A stretch of DNA of 39,530 nucleotides from a virus. Position 1 is the first letter of the stretch. The number at the start of each line of letters is the position of its first letter. The position numbers and the translations under genes were made by a program. The stretch is taken from IMG/VR virus record IMGVR_UViG_3300048838_000379, positions 1 to 39,530 of that record. One strand, written 5' to 3'. Under the pieces are notes generated by a model, which saw nothing but the letters and a program-made list of their open reading frames with translations, was not told where the DNA came from and made no database searches. Shown in pieces: positions 32,444 to 39,418 of the stretch.

Positions 32444-33252
32444 CCACCAAGGGAATGAAAAAAGCCGCCGCCGCCACCTACGTGACCACCAACGACGTGC
32501 CGCCGGAAACATCCGCCGCCATCCGCGACGCCGCCACGCTGGCCGGCACCAGCCAGCAACTGGTGGTGGTCGACCAGCCGAGCTACGAAGCCGCCACCGA
32601 GTACCTGCAGAACCTGAAAGGCGCAACAAAGCGCCTGATCGAAAAGCGCAAGGCGATCACCGACCCGCTGGATGCCAGCCGCAAGGCCGCAATGGAACTG
32701 TTCGCGCCCACCCTGCAGCGGATCGAGGCCGCCGAACGCCAAGCCAAACAGGCCATCGGCGGGTATATCGAAGCGCAAGAGGCCGAGCGCCGCCGGCAGC
32801 AGCGGGTCGCCGACGAAGCCGCCCGGAAAGAGCGTGAGCGCATCGAGGCCCAGGCCCGAGAAACTGAGCGCAAGGCCCGCGAAAAGGCCGACGCTGACCG
32901 CCAGGCCGCCGAAGCTGCCGCCGCCGCCGGCCGAGCTGACGAAGCCGCCGCCCTCGAGGCCAGGGCCGCGACCACCGAAGCCAAGGCCGAAGCGAAAACC
33001 GAACAGCTGCAGGAACGGGCCGCCACCGTCGCCTCGACCGTGGTCGCCGCCACCGTCACCACCAAGGGCACCGGCGTCAGCATGCGCACCGTTTGGAAAT
33101 TCGAAATCACCAACCCGGCCGCGGTGCCGCGGGAATACTGCATGCCCGACGAAAGCAAAATCCGCAAAATCGTCAGCGCCCTGCAGGCCGACGCCAGCAT
33201 CGCCGGCGTGCGGATTTACCGCGAAGCCGTTGTCGCCAGCAGAGGGAACTGA
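32440..33252 (+). CDS. Coiled-coil phage protein of the recombination region
   Basis: 270 residues from the ATG overlapping the nuclease stop. The N-terminal part (YEAATEYLQNLKGATKRLIEKRKAI) leads into a long Ala/Glu/Arg coiled coil (~110-210; EAERRRQQRVADEAARKERERI and onward). The C-terminal domain is conserved-looking: MRTVWKFEITNPAAVPREYCM then PDESKIRKIVSALQ and GVRIYRE. The W-x-F-E-I-T-N/D-x-x-x-VPREY motif is common in proteins encoded next to phage exonucleases and annealing proteins. No activity is known to me. It could be a scaffold or host-nuclease modulator. Confidence 0.65.
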   Translation: MTTKGMKKAAAATYVTTNDVPPETSAAIRDAATLAGTSQQLVVVDQPSYEAATEYLQNLKGATKRLIEKRKAITDPLDASRKAAMELFAPTLQRIEAAERQAKQAIGGYIEAQEAERRRQQRVADEAARKERERIEAQARETERKAREKADADRQAAEAAAAAGRADEAAALEARAATTEAKAEAKTEQLQERAATVASTVVAATVTTKGTGVSMRTVWKFEITNPAAVPREYCMPDESKIRKIVSALQADASIAGVRIYREAVVASRGN

Positions 33253-33254
33253 CC

Positions 33255-33515
33255 ATGATCATTGATGAGGAAAGCGCCAGCAACCGCCGCTGCTGCGGCC
33301 CGCCGGGATGCGGGTGGATCGCCAACGAAGGCGAGCGGTACTGCCTGGGCCAGCAATGCATGGGATGGCAAAACCTCGGCCGGTTTTACCTGACGCCGAA
33401 CGGCGACCGGATGGACCGCCCTGACCTCGACGGAAAATGGCAGGAGGTCACGCTCGGGTGCTGCGGCCTGGCACCCGAGCGCGGCACCGACCCAGACCCC
33501 GACCAGGAGGCGTAA
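33255..33515 (+). CDS. Small cysteine-rich protein
   Basis: 86 residues, starting at ATG 33255 two bases after the previous stop. Cysteines occur as RRCCGPPGCGWIANEGERYCLGQQC and later LGCCGLAPE, so one or two zinc sites are likely. Spacing does not match a named finger. The rest is polar with an acidic tail. Function unknown; likely a small nucleic-acid or protein-binding factor in the early operon. Confidence 0.55.
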   Translation: MIIDEESASNRRCCGPPGCGWIANEGERYCLGQQCMGWQNLGRFYLTPNGDRMDRPDLDGKWQEVTLGCCGLAPERGTDPDPDQEA

Positions 33516-33518
33516 GCC

Positions 33519-33776
33519 ATGAGCACGAAACCAGAAGCGCACATCGACGCGGCGGTCGACTACCGCGACCGCTGGCACGGCGTGGTGCAGGTCCAGGCCG
33601 AACAATTGGCAGACAAGCTGCGGGACCAGCTGCAGGAAACCCTGAACCAGCACCGCGCCGCCACCGGGTGGGATCCGGCCGCGATCCGCATCACGATGAT
33701 CGAGGCCACCACCCTCGGATCCCGGCGCCCGGAGTACATCATTGGCCGGGTGGAAATCGACCCGCCAAAACCATGA
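33519..33776 (+). CDS. Small protein of unknown function
   Basis: 85 residues, GGAGG upstream of the ATG. It starts with a helical, Gln-rich part (DRWHGVVQVQAEQLADKLRDQLQETLNQHRAATGW) and ends with a beta-like PEYIIGRVEIDPP. No family is recognised. Its stop overlaps a possible early start of the next gene. Confidence 0.55.
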   Translation: MSTKPEAHIDAAVDYRDRWHGVVQVQAEQLADKLRDQLQETLNQHRAATGWDPAAIRITMIEATTLGSRRPEYIIGRVEIDPPKP

Positions 33777-33802
33777 GCACCAGCCACCACCAGGAGCACC
33801 GC

Positions 33803-34210
33803 ATGGACATCGAACAACCCGACCTATTCACCGGCAGGCACACCATCCGCGAGCGCGAGCGCGAGCGCCACGATTACCCGGATGGATTCTGGCAATGGCT
33901 GGAAATAAACGAGCACATCTATCGCGCCTTTGTGCAGCTGGCCCTGCAGGCCCGCGCCCGCGGATTCCCGCGATGGGGCGCGCATGCCGTGCTTGAGCAC
34001 ATCCGCTGGCAAACCGCCCTGCGTGATGGATTCCAGCACGCAGTCAAGGTCAACAACAACGCCCGCGCCGGCCTGAGCCGCCTGGCAATGGCCGAGCACG
34101 ACGAACTGGCCGGTTTTTTCTCGACCCGCGAACCGCCAGCCCGCCGGGAAGCATTCCGCATCGATGGCCGCCCATACCTAGAAAACCATGCCGGCGGTGA
34201 CGGCGCATGA
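33803..34210 (+). CDS. Conserved-type phage protein with NNN-ARA-LAGFF motif
   Basis: 135 residues from ATG 33803, which carries the leader CCACCAGGAGCACCGCATG; an in-frame ATG at 33773 (ATGA overlap with the upstream stop) would add 10 residues. The core (DGFWQWLEINEHIYRAFVQLALQARARGF, HIRWQTALRD, KVNNNARAGLSRLAMAEHDELAGFFSTRE) is a pattern I recognise in many phage early regions: R-W-x-T/A-x-L ... K-x-NNN-x-x-A-x-x-x-R-L ... H-x-E-LAGFF. Its function is not known to me. Confidence 0.68.
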   Translation: MDIEQPDLFTGRHTIRERERERHDYPDGFWQWLEINEHIYRAFVQLALQARARGFPRWGAHAVLEHIRWQTALRDGFQHAVKVNNNARAGLSRLAMAEHDELAGFFSTREPPARREAFRIDGRPYLENHAGGDGA

Positions 34211-34485
34211 GCACCGGCACCCGGTACATCCGCATCACGCTGACCATCCCGCAGGCCCGCGGCCTGCTGGCCCTGGTCGGGCAGGGCGCCGCCGACGCCA
34301 GGGAATACCGCGCCTGGGCACGCGCCACCCTGGGCGCGCCGGCGAGCGAGGGCGCCGCCTACCGGGCCGCGGGCAAGCTGCAGGCCGCGGTCGAGGCCCG
34401 CAGATCCACCCGAAAAACCGCCAGGCGGGCAAACATTACCATTTCAAATAAAGGCAAGAAACCGCTTGACGGTAGGCAATGGTAG
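34207..34485 (+). CDS. Small basic protein overlapping the promoter module
   Basis: 92 residues. The start overlaps the previous stop (ATGA). Residues ~5-60 look protein-like (YIRITLTIPQARGLLALVGQGAADAREYRAW ... YRAAGKLQAAVEA). The last ~22 codons run through the palindrome and spacer of promoter module copy 2, including sequence that is non-coding in copy 1. Either the protein really extends there or the stop is simply the first one reached. Function unknown. Confidence 0.55.
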   Translation: MSTGTRYIRITLTIPQARGLLALVGQGAADAREYRAWARATLGAPASEGAAYRAAGKLQAAVEARRSTRKTARRANITISNKGKKPLDGRQW

Positions 34486-34527
34486 GCGCAATGTCGAAAC
34501 CGTAGAGCAAGCCACCACCAACCGGAG
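34417..34527 (+). repeat. Duplicated leader/promoter module, copy 2
   Basis: Direct repeat of 29050-29164. Palindrome CCGCCAGGCGG lies at 34418-34428, followed by AAACATTACCATTTCA. The 39-base identical block is at 34482-34520, ending at an ACCGGAG ribosome-binding site. The spacing from palindrome to -35-like box differs by only one base between copies (48 against 49). Confidence 0.88.
34466..34494 (+). promoter_or_regulatory. Putative early promoter, copy 2
   Basis: TTGACG (34466-34471), a good -35 match, is followed by 17 bases and CAATGT (34489-34494), a weak -10. Both elements and spacing are kept in copy 1. The upstream palindrome could be an operator. This would drive the second early unit beginning at 34535. 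Confidence 0.5.
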
Positions 34528-34534
34528 CACCACC

Positions 34535-34792
34535 ATGATCGCCATCGACAACCTCGCCACCACCATCAGCACCAAGGCAATGCGCGCCTTTGTTTTCTGC
34601 AACGAAGAATGGCTGCGGGCCGCAACGGCGGCCGAGCGGGCGCCAGCGATTGCCGCCATGCGCGCCGAAGCGGTCGAGGCGATTCTGGATGCCCTCAACG
34701 AAGCCAGCCAGAATCCCGAGCGGGCCGCCGACATCGCCGACGCGGCGGTGACCCGGATCCTGAACGCCGGCTGCGAGGCGATCGAAGCATGA
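34535..34792 (+). CDS. Small protein, first gene after promoter module copy 2
   Basis: 85 residues, with leader ACCGGAGCACCACCATG. It is helical and Ala-rich (NLATTISTKAMRAFVFCNEEW ... AEAVEAILDALNEASQNPERAADIADAAV). It occupies the same place relative to the promoter module as the gene at 29172, but the two proteins do not look homologous. Function unknown. Confidence 0.65.
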   Translation: MIAIDNLATTISTKAMRAFVFCNEEWLRAATAAERAPAIAAMRAEAVEAILDALNEASQNPERAADIADAAVTRILNAGCEAIEA

Positions 34793-34986
34793 GCGCCAGC
34801 AAAAACAGAACCGCCACCATTACCCGGATCGCCCAAAAGCATCTCGGTTTCGAGACACTGCGCATCCGGTGGAGCGACCGCAAGGATTTCCGCGAGGTTT
34901 ACGTCGACAAGTTGCGCGATGCCCTCGAAGCAGCCTACGAGGCCGGCCGGAACGCAGAAGAAAAAACATGGGTGGTGTGCGAATGA
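34789..34986 (+). CDS. Small phage protein of unknown function
   Basis: 65 residues, in an ATGA overlap. The sequence IAQKHLGFETLRIRWSDRKDF and EVYVDKLRDALEAAYEAGR has the D-F-x-E-x-x-V-x-x-L-R-x-A-L-x-x-AY-x-AG pattern common in tiny phage early proteins. It is predicted helical and could be a structural or regulatory partner. Stop and next start overlap by four bases. Confidence 0.6.
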   Translation: MSASKNRTATITRIAQKHLGFETLRIRWSDRKDFREVYVDKLRDALEAAYEAGRNAEEKTWVVCE

Positions 34987-35681
34987 AAATCCTCACCGTT
35001 CCACGTGGAACACCGGCATGGCACGCTGCCCGGCGCGGCGCCCTGACCGCCGGCAGATACAGCGACATCACCGGCAGTGATGAGGCCCGCGCCAGGTACG
35101 TCGGCCACCTGGCCCTCGACCTGCTCGGCGACGAAAACCATCAGGACCACGAGCCGGCCGCGCCTTGGCATGATGCGGCCGACGCCAACCGGACCCGATG
35201 CCTGGCCGCATTCGCACGCCGGCACCCGACCGCCACGCTGGTCACGCCGGATCTGGTCGCATCAGATCGGCATGCCTGGTTTATGACCAGCGCCGCGACC
35301 ATCGCATCGAGCGCCAGACACCATCCCGGCACCTTCACGATTGCCACATCGGAAACACGCGACCACCACCGATGGGCCAGGATCAACGCCGGCCTCGAGG
35401 CGCCACCGGCCAGCACCGCGATCAGGATCCAGGCGCAGCTATGGATTACCGAGCTGCCGATGGCCCTTTTGCTGCTGGCGACCACCACGCCGGACGGGCA
35501 ATGGCTGATGACCGAGCGCCCGATTTACCCGGACCCGGTCGAGCAACGGGCCATCGAGGAAACGGCGCTGATATTCCGGCTGGAAGTACTCACGCTGGCG
35601 AAACGGTGGCAGCGCGCCACCGCAAACAACCGCGAAACGGTGGCCGAGCGTCACCATAACCAACCGGAGGCCAGCCAATGA
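34983..35681 (+). CDS. YqaJ-like exonuclease homologue lacking an obvious active site
   Basis: 232 residues. The N-terminus TVPRGTPAWHAARRGALTAG is the characteristic YqaJ/lambda-exonuclease opening (GT-x-x-W-x-x-x-R-x-G-x-x-T-A). QAQLWITELPMALLLLATTTP near residue 150-170 matches the Q-x-Q-x-W ... region. In between, where the family has a PD-(G)-V Asp and an E-x-K pair, I see VTPDLVASDRHAW (D90) but no E-x-K: the following strand reads GTFTIATSETRDH. It may be a degenerate or divergent nuclease. A different position of the acid is possible, so loss of activity is a hypothesis. Start is the ATG overlapping the previous stop. Confidence 0.65.
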   Translation: MKILTVPRGTPAWHAARRGALTAGRYSDITGSDEARARYVGHLALDLLGDENHQDHEPAAPWHDAADANRTRCLAAFARRHPTATLVTPDLVASDRHAWFMTSAATIASSARHHPGTFTIATSETRDHHRWARINAGLEAPPASTAIRIQAQLWITELPMALLLLATTTPDGQWLMTERPIYPDPVEQRAIEETALIFRLEVLTLAKRWQRATANNRETVAERHHNQPEASQ

Positions 35682-36010
35682 AAAGCCGCGACCACATCAC
35701 GCATCTGGCGCCCATGGTTGACTACCGCGGCCAGCGCGAGCGCATCGCCGGCAGCGCCCTCAACCTGCAGCGGTGCCTGCGCGCCATCGAGGTCGCGCAG
35801 CACGGATTGACCAGCGTCACCGCCCGCCTCGACAGATTGAGCGCCGATATTCGAGCGATCACCGCCGGCATCGGGAACCCCGATGGCACCACCGGCGATC
35901 CGTGCGAATTTTGCGGGTATCGTTTCGACATTGCTGCCCGCGGGCGGGTCGGGTGTCCGAATTGCCACGGCGAGGGATTGGCCGACGACGGGCAGGAGAA
36001 AAAGCAATGA
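35678..36010 (+). CDS. Small zinc-ribbon protein
   Basis: 110 residues. A helical N-terminus (QRERIAGSALNLQRCLRAIEVAQHGLTSVTARLDRL) is followed by a four-cysteine ribbon, DPCEFCGYRFDIAARGRVGCPNCHG (CxxC-x15-CxxC). These are typical nucleic-acid or protein-binding accessory modules. It overlaps its neighbours by four bases on both sides. Function unknown. Confidence 0.65.
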   Translation: MKSRDHITHLAPMVDYRGQRERIAGSALNLQRCLRAIEVAQHGLTSVTARLDRLSADIRAITAGIGNPDGTTGDPCEFCGYRFDIAARGRVGCPNCHGEGLADDGQEKKQ

Positions 36011-36609
36011 AGGTGCTTGTAGCATGCGAATACAGCGGGCGCGTGCGCGACGCATTCAAGGCGCGAGGCCATGAGGCCATGAGCTGCGACCTGCTGCAGA
36101 CAGAAACGCCCGGCGCGCACTACCAAGGCGATATCCGCGACGTAATCGGTGGCGGGTGGGATCTGATGATTGCGCACCCGCCCTGCACCTACCTTGCGGT
36201 CAGTGGCTTGCATTGGAACAAAAGAGGCGTGCTGGTGGACGGCAGACCGCGATCGGAGTTAACCGAGGATGCCCTCGATTTTATTCGCCTGCTTATGGCC
36301 GCGCCGATAGACCGTATCGCAATAGAAAACCCGGTGTCGTGCATCAGCACCCGCATCCGTAAGCCGGATCAGGTCATACAACCGTGGTGGTTTGGCGAGG
36401 ATGCCAGCAAGAAAACGTGCCTGTGGCTGAAGGCGCTGCCGCTGCTCACGCCGACAAATCGCCTGCCGGGCGATGACCGAACACGCCGCGCAAACCAGAC
36501 GCCGAACGGGCAGAACAAACTGGGACCAAGCCCGGATAGATGGAAGGAGCGCAGCCGGACATACATCGGCATCGCCGATGCGATGGCATCGCAATGGGGC
36601 GCACCATGA
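36007..36609 (+). CDS. Short C5-cytosine DNA methyltransferase homologue
   Basis: 200 residues. MKVLVACEYSGRVRDAFKARG is a motif-I-like opening; IAHPPCTYLAVSG carries the catalytic PC (Cys60), and RIAIENPVS (107-109) supplies the ENP motif. These are the core landmarks of C5-cytosine methyltransferases. It is much shorter than the usual ~300-400 residues, with no target-recognition domain visible. This type is common in phages and may be a minimal enzyme or a diverged relative. It could modify phage DNA against host restriction. The N6/N4-type methyltransferase at 10-1365 is a separate enzyme. Confidence 0.78.
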   Translation: MKVLVACEYSGRVRDAFKARGHEAMSCDLLQTETPGAHYQGDIRDVIGGGWDLMIAHPPCTYLAVSGLHWNKRGVLVDGRPRSELTEDALDFIRLLMAAPIDRIAIENPVSCISTRIRKPDQVIQPWWFGEDASKKTCLWLKALPLLTPTNRLPGDDRTRRANQTPNGQNKLGPSPDRWKERSRTYIGIADAMASQWGAP

Positions 36610-36815
36610 CCGCCCGCCACAAGCTGCCACCGCACAAAATCGACGAACTGCGCGCCAGGCGCCAGGCCGGCGAGCGCCTGAAAGTTTTGTCACGAGAGTA
36701 CGGTCTCGCCGCCGATTACATCCCGAAGCTGGTCGGCCCGATCCACCAGAAACTGAGCCAAGCCATGCAGGCGGTCAACGCCGGCCGAGCAAACCAACAG
36801 GAGCAGAAGCCATGA
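36606..36815 (+). CDS. Small helix-turn-helix-like protein
   Basis: 69 residues, starting in an ATGA overlap. KIDELRARRQAGERLKVLSREYGLAADYIPKLV looks like a homeodomain/Hin-type helix-turn-helix (E-L-x-x-x-x-G-x-x-x-x-x-L-x-x-x-Y-G-L-x-x-x-x-I). A helical tail follows. It may bind DNA as a regulator; no partner is known. Confidence 0.55.
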   Translation: MTARHKLPPHKIDELRARRQAGERLKVLSREYGLAADYIPKLVGPIHQKLSQAMQAVNAGRANQQEQKP

Positions 36816-37033
36816 CCGACGACGACTACGAAACCACCGAAGCCCACGAGATGCGCATCACGCGATGCCGATCGTGCAACACCATGATCATCTGGTTCAG
36901 GACCGCCAGCGGCAAAAACATGCCGGTCGACGCCGACACCGTGCGGCCGGCCGATGACGAACTGGACCTGAGCCGGCACGTTTCCCATTTCAGTACCTGC
37001 CCGCACGCGAACCAGCATAGGAAACCGCGGTGA
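36812..37033 (+). CDS. Small zinc-binding phage protein
   Basis: 73 residues. RITRCRSCNTMIIWFRTASGKNMPVDADTV ends with HFSTCPHANQH, giving CxxC ... H-x-x-x-C-x-H. The pattern C-R-S-C-x-x-x-I-x-W ... G-K-x-MP-V-D-x-x is frequent in actinobacterial and proteobacterial phages. Function unknown. Four-base overlap with the preceding gene. Confidence 0.65.
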   Translation: MTDDDYETTEAHEMRITRCRSCNTMIIWFRTASGKNMPVDADTVRPADDELDLSRHVSHFSTCPHANQHRKPR

Positions 37034-37290
37034 TGGATATAATCGAAGCACCGGTGTCCGCGAAAGCCCTGCGCCTTCTTGCGCGGGAGATTGTCGCGCT
37101 GGCGCAGCAAATCGATTGCGGTCAGGCCGAATACCTGGATGGCAACTTTTCCTTCTCGATCGATCGCGGCAGCGAGGCGGTTCCGATGGGTGCCTTTATC
37201 AATGGCACGAGGCCAAGCGCCGGAATCGCGCATCTGAGGGCTGATATCAGATTCAGGGAAGGTTTGCAGAAAAGAAGGAACCCGCGGTGA
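37033..37290 (+). CDS. Small protein of unknown function
   Basis: 85 residues if the ATG at 37033 is used (a GTG at 37030 would add one). It has a helix (AKALRLLAREIVALAQQI) and a short beta-rich part (EYLDGNFSFSIDRGS). No family is recognised. The stop overlaps the next start (GTGA). Confidence 0.5.
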   Translation: MDIIEAPVSAKALRLLAREIVALAQQIDCGQAEYLDGNFSFSIDRGSEAVPMGAFINGTRPSAGIAHLRADIRFREGLQKRRNPR

Positions 37291-37733
37291 CCGACAGCGC
37301 CACGCCGGCAGAAAAGCCACAAGCCCGTTTGCCAACGCTGCCGCCTTGTGGTCAGATCACGCCAGCCATCGCCGCCGGTTTCTTTCGCCACCTGACCGAC
37401 GCCGGTGTGATCCTGCTCGAGCACCGACCGAACCCGGCCGCATGGGCAGCCTACATGGCCGAATTCACGAAAGGCGATCTATGGCAACTGGCGCAGCAGG
37501 CAAAAAGGGACGGCAACCTGCCGACGCTGAGTGTTTGCCTGGCGCGCATGCAGGCGGCCAGGGCACCAGAACCCGCTACACCATCCGGCTGCCATTCCCG
37601 CCAAGCGTCAACGATTACTGGCACCGCAACCGCGACGGCGGCATCCGCGTCGCCGAACGAGGGCGAAACTTTAAGGCCCACGTCGCCATCGTCGTCGCGC
37701 AAGCCCGAGGCCGAGCCGGCCGATCGACCATGA
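37287..37733 (+). CDS. Early protein overlapping the RusA gene
   Basis: 148 residues from the GTG at 37287. Residues ~18-95 (TLPPCGQITPAIAAGFFRHLTDAGVILLEH ... ALWQLAQQAKRDGNLPTLSVCLARMQ) look like a genuine helical protein. After residue ~92 the sequence becomes Ser/Thr/Ala low complexity, which is exactly what the RusA reading frame gives in this frame. So the true product either ends in a junk-like tail or the frames are joined by a frameshift. Function unknown. Confidence 0.5.
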   Translation: MTDSATPAEKPQARLPTLPPCGQITPAIAAGFFRHLTDAGVILLEHRPNPAAWAAYMAEFTKGDLWQLAQQAKRDGNLPTLSVCLARMQAARAPEPATPSGCHSRQASTITGTATATAASASPNEGETLRPTSPSSSRKPEAEPADRP

Positions 37734-37963
37734 CTGGCCGGTTAACCATGACGGTGATCGCCACGCCACCAGACCACCGCCGCCGCGACCTCGACAACAT
37801 CCTGAAGGCGCTGCAGGATTCCATGCAGGCCGCCGGCGTTTACAACGATGACCACCAGATCGACGACCTGCGCGTTACCCGGTCAGCACCACAAAAGCCG
37901 GGATGGGTAGACGTCGACATCACCGAAACCACCACCACACAACCGGAGAAACCACCATGCTGA
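37481..37963 (+). CDS. rusA: RusA-like Holliday junction resolvase
   Basis: The core starts at RYTIRLPFPPSVNDYWHRNR (about 37570). RRDLDNILKALQDSM and GVYNDDHQIDDLRV carry the catalytic D-x-D-x-x-x-K and the later Asp of RusA, which cuts four-way junctions. The start is uncertain. An ATG at 37481 has GAAAGG six bases upstream and gives 160 residues, while the sequence between 37481 and 37570 looks non-protein-like. A TTG at 37535 or a -1 shift from the overlapping frame are alternatives. The enzyme would resolve branched DNA before packaging and belongs with the annealing/nuclease set upstream. The function call is strong; the boundary is weak. Confidence 0.75.
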   Translation: MATGAAGKKGRQPADAECLPGAHAGGQGTRTRYTIRLPFPPSVNDYWHRNRDGGIRVAERGRNFKAHVAIVVAQARGRAGRSTMTGRLTMTVIATPPDHRRRDLDNILKALQDSMQAAGVYNDDHQIDDLRVTRSAPQKPGWVDVDITETTTTQPEKPPC

Positions 37964-38424
37964 CCATCGACCCGACGCTGGCCTCGATCACCGCCATCCG
38001 CCTGAGCAAGGAAAAAACCGCCGACGCCAGGCGCAAGTACAAAATCACCCTGCTGATCGTGCTGCCGACCACCGTGATCGCCGACCTCAGCCCGGACCCC
38101 GAGCTTACCGGTACGTTTTGGAACGGCAACGGCGAACCGCAACTGAGCAACCTCTACCCGCTGCACATCAACGAACCGATCCGCAACGTGCGGGCCAAGT
38201 TCCACGACCGCCTAAAGCCAGGCGCCGGCCTCGAGCTGGATGGCGCCGACATCACCGCCATCACCGTCGAGCCACGAAACGAGGGCCGCGGCCTGGTTGA
38301 GATCACCATCGAGGGCATCCACGAGAATGGCGCCATCGACGCCGGCGACCGCCTGTGGCGCATGATCGGCGTACCAACCGAAGTCAGCATCGCCGCCCGC
38401 CAGTTCACGATAGATCCAGCATGA
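37957..38424 (+). CDS. Conserved-looking early protein of unknown function
   Basis: 155 residues, leader ACCGGAGAAACCACCATG, with ATGCTGA overlap onto the RusA stop. It has a beta-rich pattern (YKITLLIVLPTTVIADLSPD, GTFWNGNGEPQLSNLYPLHI, GLELDGADITAITVEPRNEG, GLVEITIEGI) suggesting a compact beta domain, with a helical end (RLWRMIGVPTEV). No family is recognised. Between RusA and a DNA-binding protein, it may be part of replication or recombination. Confidence 0.6.
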   Translation: MLTIDPTLASITAIRLSKEKTADARRKYKITLLIVLPTTVIADLSPDPELTGTFWNGNGEPQLSNLYPLHINEPIRNVRAKFHDRLKPGAGLELDGADITAITVEPRNEGRGLVEITIEGIHENGAIDAGDRLWRMIGVPTEVSIAARQFTIDPA

Positions 38425-38747
38425 AAGCGCGGAAACAGAAAGGCCAGTGGGCGGTGCCCGACGGGTTCATCAGCCAGAGCGCGGCGGCCGAGCGCCTCGG
38501 CGTCGCGCCACAAAACGTCGCCGCCTGGGCCGACCGGGACAAGCTGCCCGAACCGACCCTATACGGCAAGGCTTGCAGGATTTATCCGGCAGCCATCATC
38601 GAGGCCATGCGCCAGCGGCGAGAGGCCGGCGAACCGACACCACCAGGATGGTGGCGAACCGTCGACATCACCACCACGAGCACCACGCCAGGCCGCCGGG
38701 AAACGTTCGCCGAACGATGGGCCAGGGTGCGAGGCCAGGCAACATGA
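38421..38747 (+). CDS. Helix-turn-helix DNA-binding protein, MerR/excisionase-like
   Basis: 108 residues, in an ATGA overlap. FISQSAAAERLGVAPQNVAAWADRDKLPEPTLYGKACRIYPAAIIEAMRQRRE is a winged helix-turn-helix of the MerR/excisionase type (S-x-x-x-AAERLGV-x-x-x-x-V-x-x-W). An excisionase would need an integrase, which I do not see, so a regulator or DNA-architectural role is as likely. The C-terminus is polar and probably disordered. Confidence 0.65.
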   Translation: MKARKQKGQWAVPDGFISQSAAAERLGVAPQNVAAWADRDKLPEPTLYGKACRIYPAAIIEAMRQRREAGEPTPPGWWRTVDITTTSTTPGRRETFAERWARVRGQAT

Positions 38748-39004
38748 GCAGATACCCGCCCGATCCAGAGGGCGACAAGATGGCCGCAGCGATCAAGGCC
38801 AAGTGGGCACACCGCATCCAGCGATGCCCTGACTGCAAGGCCAAGGTGATCCCGCTGCGCATCAGCGGCGGGATCCGCGACCTGATTATTTATGTGGACT
38901 ACGGCAGCAGGCCCGAGCAGGCGCAGGCATGGCACACCACCTACAAGCCGGAGAAACACCGCGAGCACGAATGCCCTGCCGGTACGCCAACCGGGCCGAG
39001 GTAA
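38744..39004 (+). CDS. Small zinc-binding protein
   Basis: 86 residues, ATGA overlap. RCPDCKAKVIPLRISGG with a later HECPAG gives CxxC plus a distal His/Cys, a probable zinc site. The middle (GIRDLIIYVDYGSR) is beta-like. Function unknown. It lies just before the HNH gene. Confidence 0.6.
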   Translation: MSRYPPDPEGDKMAAAIKAKWAHRIQRCPDCKAKVIPLRISGGIRDLIIYVDYGSRPEQAQAWHTTYKPEKHREHECPAGTPTGPR

Positions 39005-39008
39005 CACC

Positions 39009-39389
39009 ATGCCAACCGCCAGCCTGCGCCCGTGCACCTATCCCGGCTGCCACAACCTGAGCCACGAGGCCCGCTGCCCGCAGCACCCTTACCCGGCCAA
39101 ACTGGATCGGCGGCAAAGCGCAGCCAGGCGTGGATACGATGCCGCGTGGCTGAACCTTCGGACATGGAAGCTGCGCCATAGCCCGCTGTGTGAGATACGC
39201 CACCATTGCAACGGCACACCAGGTACAGAGGTAGACCACATCACGCCGATCAACATGGACCCGACCAGGCGCCTCGACCCGCACAACCTGCAGACCGCAT
39301 GCGGCCCGTGCCACAAGTGGAAAACAGCAACGATTGACAGGCCAGCATTGGCGCAGGCCGGCATCAGGCCAGGCCAGCGCACCAGGTAG
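39009..39389 (+). CDS. HNH endonuclease
   Basis: 126 residues. The N-terminus carries a zinc knuckle-like pattern (CTYPGCHNLSHEARCPQHP). The core RTWKLRHSPLCEIRHHCNG then TEVDHITPINMD, RLDPHNLQTACGPCHKWKTA is an HNH nuclease: the D-H pair in VDHI, N in HNLQ and the CxxCH end. HNH nucleases beside terminase genes assist cleavage and packaging in HK97-like phages. Here terS lies 1.4 kb beyond the joined ends, consistent with that. ATG at 39009. Confidence 0.85.
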   Translation: MPTASLRPCTYPGCHNLSHEARCPQHPYPAKLDRRQSAARRGYDAAWLNLRTWKLRHSPLCEIRHHCNGTPGTEVDHITPINMDPTRRLDPHNLQTACGPCHKWKTATIDRPALAQAGIRPGQRTR

Positions 39390-39418
39390 CACGCCCACCA
39401 GGCGCAATAGGAAACGAT

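Noticed and set aside
37560-37733. C-terminal ~55 residues of the 37287 protein as a real domain.
   Set aside because: Ser/Thr/Ala-rich sequence that is simply the RusA codons read one frame over.
38421-38747. Excisionase implying a temperate phage.
   Set aside because: The helix-turn-helix resembles excisionases, but no integrase, attachment-site repeat or repressor was found, so I keep only a DNA-binding call.
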